A DNA stretch of 5,544 nt. It comes from an uncultured Selenomonadales bacterium (GTDB lineage Bacteria > Bacillota_C > Negativicutes > Selenomonadales > Selenomonadaceae). Numbering within the stretch: position 1 is the stretch's first letter; each line of letters opens with the position of its first letter. A model generated the notes under the pieces. That model was not told where the DNA came from. It ran no database searches and saw only the letters and a list, made by a program, of their open reading frames with translations. Positions 1-4,709 of the stretch are shown piece after piece. The translations under genes and the position numbers were made by a program. Where the stretch lies: positions 1 to 5,544 of the forward strand of contig CAMYWI010000115.1 in the NCBI GenBank assembly GCA_947302675.1. The letters run 5' to 3'.

Positions 1-9
1 AACAGGATA

Positions 10-20
10 CACCTCCCTTT
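10..20 (-). promoter_or_regulatory. Shine-Dalgarno of a leftward gene starting at or beyond the left edge
   Basis: Read on the minus strand, this is AAAGGGAGGTG, a near-perfect match to the anti-Shine-Dalgarno sequence. It lies about 50-60 bases downstream of a strong minus-strand promoter. The following minus-strand bases (9 to 1) are TATCCTGTT. No ATG is present, so the start codon is probably just outside the window, or is a TTG beginning at position 2 and completed off the edge (spacing 9). The identity of the gene cannot be seen. Confidence 0.55.
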
Positions 21-28
21 GGTCTTCG

Positions 29-44
29 GCTCGCCGGAACGAGC
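29..44. other. Short hairpin in the left-edge leader
   Basis: GCTCG (29-33) and CGAGC (40-44) can pair around a six-base loop. On the minus strand this sits inside the predicted 5' leader of the leftward gene. On the + strand it is followed by AGAGAG and then TTTT, so it could be a weak terminator for a gene upstream of the window. The stem is only 5 bp, so neither role is secure. Confidence 0.25.
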
Positions 45-76
45 AGAGAGTTTTAAAATTGACTTAACGGGCAGAA

Positions 77-105
77 ATTATATCACCGAAAAAATTTTAT
101 GGCAA
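77..105 (-). promoter_or_regulatory. Divergent minus-strand sigma-A-type promoter with extended -10
   Basis: On the minus strand the -35 is TTGCCA (105-100) and the -10 is a perfect TATAAT (82-77). The spacer is exactly 17 bases and a TGA precedes the -10, making the extended form TGATATAAT. The predicted transcript starts near position 70 and has a leader of about 70 bases with a Shine-Dalgarno at 20-10. This is the best promoter match in the window and indicates a gene reading left off the edge. It is arranged back to back with the mreB promoter, with 27 bases between the two -35 boxes. Confidence 0.75.
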
Positions 106-138
106 TGGTGCAGAAAAATTTTTATCTGGAAATTGCCA
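100..138. repeat. Inverted-repeat region between the divergent promoters
   Basis: TGGCAAT (100-106) and ATTGCCA (132-138) form a perfect 7-bp inverted repeat that contains the two opposed -35 boxes. Nested almost concentrically inside is an imperfect dyad, CAGAAAAATTTTTATCTG (111-128), with CAGA/TCTG arms and an A/T core. The nesting could be a regulator-binding site or an AT-rich upstream element serving both promoters. Part of the symmetry follows automatically from having two identical -35 boxes facing away from each other. Confidence 0.4.
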
Positions 139-161
139 ATGAAAATAAAGCATGATAAAAT
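133..161 (+). promoter_or_regulatory. mreB promoter, sigma-A type with extended -10
   Basis: TTGCCA (133-138), a 17-base spacer and TAAAAT (156-161) preceded by TGA (153-155) give the extended -10 TGATAAAAT. The transcript would start near 168, leaving a leader of about 47 bases before the TTG start at 215. The ATG at 152 lies inside this promoter, which argues against it as the mreB start. With no convincing promoter before the next gene, this site may also drive the downstream binding-protein genes and permease. Confidence 0.7.
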
Positions 162-196
162 TTCAAAGCTTTGTTAGGAAATATTTGCGCGTTGGC

Positions 197-205
197 AGAA
201 AGGAG
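197..205 (+). promoter_or_regulatory. Ribosome binding site that sets the mreB start
   Basis: AGAAAGGAG ends 9 bases before the in-frame TTG at 215. The in-frame ATGs at 227 and 233 are 21 or more bases away from it, and the ATG at 152 is upstream of it. This spacing selects TTG 215 as the start. Confidence 0.65.
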
Positions 206-214
206 TTTTGCAAT

Positions 215-1204
215 TTGTTTTTTGGAATGTCAATGAGCGTCGGAATAGATTTGGGCACGGCAAATATTCTTGTTTACGTCAAGGGCAAGGGAATAGTTTT
301 GCGGGAGCCGTCGGTCGTCGCCGTCGACAAGGATAACGATAAAATTTTGGCGATAGGCGCGGAGGCAAAGGACATGATTGGTCGCACGCCCGGAAATATC
401 GTCGCGATTCGCCCGCTGCGCGACGGCGTCATTGCCAACTACGAAATGACGGAGGCAATGATTCGTCACTTCCTGGAAAAAGTTATCGGGCGGTCATTTT
501 TATTTCGTCCGCGCGTGATGATTTGCGTACCGACGGGCGTCAATGACGTTGAGAAACGCGCAGTGCAAGAGGCGGCTGAACAGGCGGGAGCCAAACGTAC
601 CGAGCTTATCGAGGAGCCGATTGCGGCGGCGTTGGGCGCGGGCATAGACATTGCCGAGCCTATGGGTTCAATGGTTATCGACATAGGCGGCGGCACGTGC
701 GACGTTGCTGTCATTTCGTTGGGCGGGATTGTTTGCGGGGAAAGTCTGCGCGTGGCGGGCGACAAATTTGACAGCGACATAGAATTTTACGTCAAGAAAG
801 AATACAACTTGATGATTGGCGAGCGCACTGCCGAGAACATTAAAATCAAAGTCGGCGCGGCGTATCCTGGCGCGAGGAAGGAAAAGCTTGCCATAAGTGG
901 GCGCGACATTTTGATGGGCTTGCCGAAAAATATAACTGTCAGCTCGGACGAAATTGCGGGCGCACTCAATGATTCTGTCGAGAATATTGTTATGTGCGTC
1001 AAGAGTGTTTTGGAGCGGACGCCGCCGGAACTCGCCGCCGACATTATGGATCACGGAATTATTTTGACGGGCGGCGGAGCCATGCTTTACGGCTTGGCTG
1101 ATTTGGTTCGCAAGGAGACTAATATCCCCGCAATGCTCGCCGACGACCCGTTGAGTTGCGTCGCGCTCGGCACTGGCAAAGCGTTGGAATCAATGCGTAG
1201 TTAG
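215..1204 (+). CDS. mreB: Rod-shape-determining actin-like protein MreB
   Basis: This is a bacterial actin homologue that polymerises with ATP on the inner face of the membrane and guides side-wall peptidoglycan synthesis. From the TTG start it has 329 residues, in the range of the family (about 330-350). It opens MFFG, then GIDLGTAN (phosphate-1 loop, residues 10-17) and KGKGIVLREPSVVA. It has the IEEPIAAA segment (E133/E134), phosphate-2 loop DIGGGT (156-161) and the adenosine-binding LTGGGA (284-289). The closing GTGKALES resembles MreB more than Mbl. The ATG at 152 would add 21 unrelated residues and overlaps the promoter. Two oddities are visible. Residue 162, just after GGGT, is Cys where Thr is usual. 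The protein also ends at ...ALESMRS, about ten residues earlier than B. subtilis MreB as I recall it. No mreC or mreD follows; transport genes start 35 bases downstream. The family call is secure; MreB rather than a paralogue is likely but not proven. Confidence 0.93.
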   Translation: MFFGMSMSVGIDLGTANILVYVKGKGIVLREPSVVAVDKDNDKILAIGAEAKDMIGRTPGNIVAIRPLRDGVIANYEMTEAMIRHFLEKVIGRSFLFRPRVMICVPTGVNDVEKRAVQEAAEQAGAKRTELIEEPIAAALGAGIDIAEPMGSMVIDIGGGTCDVAVISLGGIVCGESLRVAGDKFDSDIEFYVKKEYNLMIGERTAENIKIKVGAAYPGARKEKLAISGRDILMGLPKNITVSSDEIAGALNDSVENIVMCVKSVLERTPPELAADIMDHGIILTGGGAMLYGLADLVRKETNIPAMLADDPLSCVALGTGKALESMRS

Positions 1205-1213
1205 TAATGCGTA
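1192..1213 (+). repeat. Short direct repeat across the mreB stop codon
   Basis: AATGCGTA occurs at 1192-1199 and again at 1206-1213, and the similar GTAATGAT follows immediately. The repeats straddle the mreB stop at 1202-1204. They may be a remnant of a small intergenic repeat of the AATGCGTAATG kind, but two copies of 8 bp could also arise by chance. Confidence 0.35.
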
Positions 1214-1221
1214 ATGATTTT

Positions 1222-1230
1222 GGAAGGTGG
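1222..1230 (+). promoter_or_regulatory. Ribosome binding site of binding-protein copy 1
   Basis: GGAAGGTGG ends 9 bases before an in-frame TTG at 1240. Starting there gives MNVKKFL..., matching the MKKFL... start of copy 2. The in-frame ATG at 1207 lies upstream of this site and would add 11 polar residues before the signal peptide, so TTG 1240 is preferred. Confidence 0.6.
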
Positions 1231-1239
1231 AATGATAAT

Positions 1240-2088
1240 TTGAATGTAAAAAAATTTTTAACGGCAATCTGCGCGGCGTGCTTGCTCGTGACGGGTTGCG
1301 GCGGCGAAACGACGACAGACAAAAATTCGCAGGCAACGATTATCAAGCTCGGAATGATCACTCACCTCAACGCCAGCGAAAAACAAATGGAGGAGTATCT
1401 CTTCAAAATCCAAGAAAAATCTCACGCCAAAGTTGTAAATCATGTGCCCGTTTTCTACGACAGCTAGAGCCTCATGCTCATGGGCGCGGAGGCGGGCAAC
1501 ATCGACGCAATCAGCACCTATAAGAGCGTCGCCGAGTACATCTTGGCTAAAAATTCCCATTACGGAATTGCCAACGTGGAATGGATTAACGGGCTTGCCG
1601 ATAATTTCTGTTTCGCAGTCCGCGCAGAGGATACCGCGCTTAAAGCCGACCTCGATAAAGTTATCGGCGAGATGAAAGCCGACGGCTCGCTTAACAAGCT
1701 TATCGACTACTACATAACCAACGCAATCAAGGATAAAAATCCGCCGAGCGTTGACATTCCCAAGTTCGACGGCGCGGAAGTTATTAAAGTTGGTGTGACG
1801 GGCGACCTGCCGCCGCTTGATTTGATTCTCTCCGACAACTCGCCCGCAGGTTTTAATACGGTACTCCTCGCCGAGATTGCCAAGCGTCTCAACAAAAACA
1901 TTGAGCTTGTGCAAATCGACAGTGGCGCACGCGCGGCGGCTTTGAATGCCGACCAAATCGACGTTATCTTTTGGGCGGTCGTCCCCGACAGCGATAACCT
2001 TCCCGCCGACATCGACAAGCCGAACGGTATCGAGTTCAGCGAGCCTTACTTCAAGGACGACGTTGTTCATCTTCAACTTAAGAAATGA
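1240..2088 (+). pseudogene. ABC transporter solute-binding lipoprotein, copy 1, interrupted by an amber codon
   Basis: This copy would encode a 282-residue lipid-anchored solute-binding protein but has an in-frame TAG at 1465-1467 (codon 76). The sister copies have a leucine codon at that position (FYDN-Leu, FFDS-Leu, YYES-Leu), so a single TTG-to-TAG change explains it. The frame is otherwise open to TGA 2086-2088, and the downstream 200-odd residues keep all family motifs, so the lesion looks recent. The leader MNVKKFLTAICAACLLVTGC carries a good lipobox (VTGC, Cys20). Then come KLGMITHLN, a lobe-2-like region, FCFAVRAEDTALK, a Pro-rich linker, VGVTGDLPPLD, GFNTVLLAEIAKRL, IDVIFWAVVP and EPYFKDD. 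The order of the two halves is swapped relative to the usual SBP_bac_3 family. ATGs at 1474 and 1480, just past the stop, could allow reinitiation, but the product would lack a signal peptide. Amber readthrough or a sequencing error are the alternatives to a pseudogene. Confidence 0.8.
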
Positions 2089-2097
2089 GATGATCCT

Positions 2098-2947
2098 ATG
2101 AAAAAGTTTTTAGCGGCAATCTGCGCGGCGTGCTTGCTGATGACGGGTTGCGGCGGTGGCGAAGGTCAACCTGCCGACAAGGTTGCCAACAATTTTCGGG
2201 CGACGCGGTTAAGCTCGGCATGATTACCCGCCTAAACACCGACGAAAAATCTATGGGCGATACTCTCGACAAAGTTGCGGAAAGTTTCGGCGTCAAAGAT
2301 ATTAAGCACCTGCCCAAGTTCTACGACAACTTAAAGACTATGCAACTGGCTGTTGAGGCGGGCGAAATCGAACAAATCAGCACATTTCAAAGCGTCGCCA
2401 ATTATCTAATCGCAAGCAACGACAAATATGAGCTTGTTGAAAATAAAAACTTGGAAAAAATCAACTACGTATTCTGCTTTGCTGTGCGAAAGGAAGACAC
2501 CGCGCTTAAAGTCGACTTGGATAAAGTGAGATGAAATCCGACGGCTCGCTTGATAAGCTTACTAAAGAGTACATTACCGACGTTAAAGCCGACAACATTC
2601 CGAAGGTTGAAATTCCGAAGATTGACGGCGCGGATACGATTAAAGTTGGCGTGACGGGCGACTTGCCGCCGCTCGATTTGGTTTTAGCTGACAACTCACC
2701 CGCCGGTTTCAATACGGCTTTGCTCGCCGAAGTTGCCAAGCGTTCTGGAAAGAATATCGAGGTTATTCAAATTGATACGGGTGCTCGTGCTGCGGCTTTG
2801 ACTTCAAAGATTATCGACGTCGTGTTCTGGGTAATTGTGCCTTTCGGCAATGACGACATTCCCGACGACATTGATAAGCCAGAAGGTCTCGAACTCAGCG
2901 CACCGTATTTCAAAGACCACATTGCTCACATCAAACTCAAGAAATAA
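2098..2947 (+). pseudogene. ABC transporter solute-binding lipoprotein, copy 2, broken by two frameshifts
   Basis: This copy starts at ATG 2098, 9 bases after copy 1, with leader MKKFLAAICAACLLMTGC (lipobox MTGC, Cys18) nearly identical to copy 1. The first frame stops at 2221-2223 after 41 residues. Homology resumes in the -1 frame from about 2196 (SGDAVKLGMITRLN), and restoring one T to the TTTT run at 2193-2196 repairs it. That frame stops at 2532-2534, because GATAAAGTGAGATG stands where copies 1 and 3 have a sequence 7 bases longer (GTTATCGGCGA...). Homology then continues from about 2528 to TAA 2945-2947, including VGVTGDLPPLD, GFNTALLAEVAKRS, IDVVFWVIVP and APYFKDH. Repaired, it would have about 285 residues. 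Both premature stops form ATGA with a Met codon of the next frame (2220-2223 and 2531-2534). The fragments might therefore be translated in series, but only the first has an export signal. A functional binding protein is very unlikely. Confidence 0.88.
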
Positions 2948-2952
2948 TTTTT

Positions 2953-2958
2953 AGGAGG
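2953..2958 (+). promoter_or_regulatory. Strong ribosome binding site of copy 3
   Basis: AGGAGG lies 8 bases before ATG 2967 and is the strongest Shine-Dalgarno of the array. Copies 2 and 4 instead follow their upstream stop by 9 bases with only weak GAGATGAT- or GAGCTGAT-like sites. Copy 3 can therefore be translated independently of the broken copy 2. Confidence 0.85.
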
Positions 2959-2966
2959 TTTTCAAA

Positions 2967-3836
2967 ATGAAGTTCAAAAAGATTGCAAAGGTTCTCTTGT
3001 CCTGCTTAATGGCAGGAGCATTGTTCACGGGTTGCGGCGGCGGCGAAAGTCAACCTGCCGAAACCTCGAATCCTTCTGGCGGCGGCGATATTAAACTCGG
3101 CATGATTACTCGCCTTAACGCGACCGAAAAGCGCATGGAAGAGATTCTGCAAATGGTGCAGGAAGATTCGGGCGTCAAACTTACCAAGTACGCGATTACT
3201 TACTACGAAAGCTTGAGTACCTTGCAAATGGGTATCGAGTCGGGTAGCGTTGACCAAATCAGCCTGTACAGTAGCATTGGCAAGTACCTCACTGCCAACA
3301 ACGACAAGTTCGAGGTCGTCAGCGGCGACGCAACGCTTAATACCTTGACCGACAACTTCTGCTTTGCCGTCCGCGCAGAGGATACGGAGCTCAAAGCCGA
3401 ACTCGACAAAGTTATCGGCGAAATGAAGTCCGACGGCTCGCTTGATAAACTCGTTGCCGATTACATTACCAACGTTGACTTGAAAAACCCGCCCAAAGTC
3501 GAAATTCCCATGACCGAAGGCGCGGACACGATTAAAGTTGGCGTGACGGGCGACTTGCCGCCCCTTGACTTTATCAATGCCGATAACTCGCCCGCTGGTT
3601 TCAATACCGCTCTCCTTGCTGAAATTGCCAAGCGTCTCAACAAAAATATCGAGTGCGTCAGCATAACGAGCGGCTCGCGTGCGTCGGCTTTGACCGCGAA
3701 AAATATTGACGTTGTCTTCTGGGTAGTCGTTCCCACGCTCGACAAAGTTCCCGCCGACCTTGACAAGCCCGACGGCGTCGAAGTCAGTGCGCCCTATTTC
3801 AAAGACAATGTTGAGCATCTCCAACTTAATAAATGA
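2967..3836 (+). CDS. ABC transporter solute-binding lipoprotein, copy 3 (intact, apparently permuted SBP_bac_3)
   Basis: This 289-residue protein is predicted to be exported, lipid-modified at Cys23 (lipobox FTGC) and anchored outside the cytoplasmic membrane. There it would capture a solute for the permease encoded downstream. A Gly/Ser/Pro linker (24-41) follows the Cys. Residues 42-168 resemble the lobe 2 plus C-terminal part of GlnH-like proteins: IKLGMITRLN, then LQMGIESGSVDQIS..SIGKYL, FCFAVRAEDTELK (131 on) and KSDGSLDKLVADYI (154 on). After a Pro-rich linker, residues 187-289 resemble the family N-terminal part: IKVGVTGDLPPLDF (189-202), AGFNTALLAEIAKRL (210-224), ALTAKNIDVVFW (241-252) and SAPYFKD (274-280). 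Canonical proteins have these halves in the opposite order, and the length fits one domain. The usual T-x-ER segment after the IDV strand is replaced by FWVVVP...DKPDG. The ligand is unknown. The general role is secure; the permutation is inferred from motif order. Confidence 0.9.
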   Translation: MKFKKIAKVLLSCLMAGALFTGCGGGESQPAETSNPSGGGDIKLGMITRLNATEKRMEEILQMVQEDSGVKLTKYAITYYESLSTLQMGIESGSVDQISLYSSIGKYLTANNDKFEVVSGDATLNTLTDNFCFAVRAEDTELKAELDKVIGEMKSDGSLDKLVADYITNVDLKNPPKVEIPMTEGADTIKVGVTGDLPPLDFINADNSPAGFNTALLAEIAKRLNKNIECVSITSGSRASALTAKNIDVVFWVVVPTLDKVPADLDKPDGVEVSAPYFKDNVEHLQLNK

Positions 3837-3845
3837 GCTGATTCT

Positions 3846-4706
3846 ATGAAAAAACTTTTTGCGATAATCTTTTCCCTTCTCCTTTTTCCCATCTCCCTTC
3901 TAACCGGTTGCGGCGGCGGAGGAGGAGATAAACCTGTCGACGACGCGGGCAAGATTAAGCTCGGCATGATCACGCGCCTCAATGCCAGCGAGGAAAATTT
4001 CGGCGAATTCATGAAAAAGGTCGAGGAAACGCTTGACGTAAAAATTTCTTCGCACAAGCCCGTTTTCTTCGATAGCCTCAACGCAATGCAAATGGCGTTG
4101 CAGTCAAAGCAAATCGACGAGATAAGCACGTATCGGAGCGTGGCGCATTACATGTTGGCGAAGGATCCGCGCTTTGCAGTGCTGAAGGATCATTCGCTTG
4201 AGTTCATTGATTCGTTCTGCTTTGCCCTGCGCGACGACGAAACCGAACTGCGCGACTCGCTGAACATGATCATTAAGGAAATGCAGGTTGACGGGACGCT
4301 TGACCGTTTGACTAAGGAATATATCACCGATATCAACGCCGAAACCGAGCCGCCCGCCGTCGAGTTGCCGCACTTCGATAGCGCGGACACGATTAAAGTT
4401 GCGGTGACGGGCGACCTGCCACCGCTTGACTTCGTGAGCACGGACGGCAAGCCCGCCGGCTTTAATACGGCAGTCCTCGCCGAGATTGGCAAACGCATGT
4501 TGAAAAACATTGAGCTTGTGCAAGTCGACAGCGGGGCGCGTGCCGCCGTGTTGACTTCAAAGCAAGTCGACGTTGTGTTTTGGGCGATTGTTCCTGTGAG
4601 CGAGATCATTCCGAGCGACAGCGACAAGCCCGACGGCGTCATTTTGACTGACCCTTATTACAAAGATAAAATTGTCCACGTGACTTTCCAGGAAGAGAAA
4701 AAATAA
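3846..4706 (+). CDS. ABC transporter solute-binding lipoprotein, copy 4 (intact, apparently permuted SBP_bac_3)
   Basis: This 286-residue paralogue of copy 3 starts 9 bases after the copy 3 stop, so translation is probably coupled. Its leader (1-21) has a hydrophobic core with a Phe-Pro and an ideal lipobox LTGC (Cys22), followed by a run of glycines; the leader differs from those of copies 1 and 2. The mature part opens KIKLGMITRLNASE, has FFDSLNAMQMALQSKQIDEIS, FCFALRDDETELR (from 124) and EMQVDGTLDRLTKEYIT. After a Pro/Glu-rich linker come IKVAVTGDLPPLDF (from 183), AGFNTAVLAEIGKRM, SGARAAVLTSKQVDVVFW and TDPYYKDKIVHV. The half order is swapped as in copy 3. It differs from copy 3 at many surface-type positions, and VGV becomes VAV before TGD, so it may bind a related but different solute. 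Its 3' end lies against the permease start (3 bases), which supports shared function. Confidence 0.9.
   Translation: MKKLFAIIFSLLLFPISLLTGCGGGGGDKPVDDAGKIKLGMITRLNASEENFGEFMKKVEETLDVKISSHKPVFFDSLNAMQMALQSKQIDEISTYRSVAHYMLAKDPRFAVLKDHSLEFIDSFCFALRDDETELRDSLNMIIKEMQVDGTLDRLTKEYITDINAETEPPAVELPHFDSADTIKVAVTGDLPPLDFVSTDGKPAGFNTAVLAEIGKRMLKNIELVQVDSGARAAVLTSKQVDVVFWAIVPVSEIIPSDSDKPDGVILTDPYYKDKIVHVTFQEEKK
4690..4697 (+). promoter_or_regulatory. Ribosome binding site of the permease, inside the end of copy 4
   Basis: AGGAAGAG within the last codons of copy 4 lies 12 bases before ATG 4710. With only 3 bases between the genes, the permease is likely translated by coupling as well as from this site. 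Confidence 0.45.
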
Positions 4707-4709
4707 CTC

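Larger units (their letters stand above)
1240..4706 (+). repeat. Tandem array of four homologous binding-protein genes
   Basis: Four units of about 0.85-0.87 kb follow head to tail: 1240-2088, 2098-2947, 2967-3836 and 3846-4706. Each encodes a lipobox leader, a KLGMITxLN motif, an FCFA(V/L)R motif, a V(T)GDLPPLD motif and a DKP(D/N/E)G...PY(F/Y)KD tail. Nucleotide similarity is high in blocks; for example, copies 1 and 2 share long stretches of signal-peptide sequence and copies 1 and 3 share the segment around GTCCGCGCAGAGGATAC. Two units are broken and two are intact, so this is a local gene amplification under decay. Confidence 0.9.

Noticed and set aside
59..84. Plus-strand promoter TTGACT...TATATC
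   Set aside because: The spacer is only 13-14 bases, and the AT block is better explained as the minus-strand TATAAT.
152..214. ATG 152 as the mreB start
   Set aside because: It lies inside the mreB promoter (spacer and -10) and adds a stretch not expected in MreB. The ribosome binding site is 45 bases downstream of it.
1184..1217. Possible promoter TTGGAA...TAATGC/TAATGA before copy 1
   Set aside because: Spacings are 15 or 22 bases and the -10 matches are poor compared with the other promoters in the window.
1258..2076. Long minus-strand open frame opposite copy 1, with a same-length one (3006-3824) opposite copy 3
   Set aside because: Both are mirror frames created by the codon use of the sense genes and recur because the copies are homologous. 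They lack ribosome binding sites and recognisable motifs.
2190..2200. Programmed -1 frameshift at the TTTT run of copy 2
   Set aside because: The zero-frame codons AAC AAT TTT do not form an X XXY YYZ slippery heptamer, and the second frameshift downstream would still break the gene. A one-base slip is simpler.
2922..2950. Possible promoter TTGCTC-N17-TAATTT before copy 3
   Set aside because: Both boxes match only weakly, and the transcript would start at about the Shine-Dalgarno of copy 3, leaving no usable leader.
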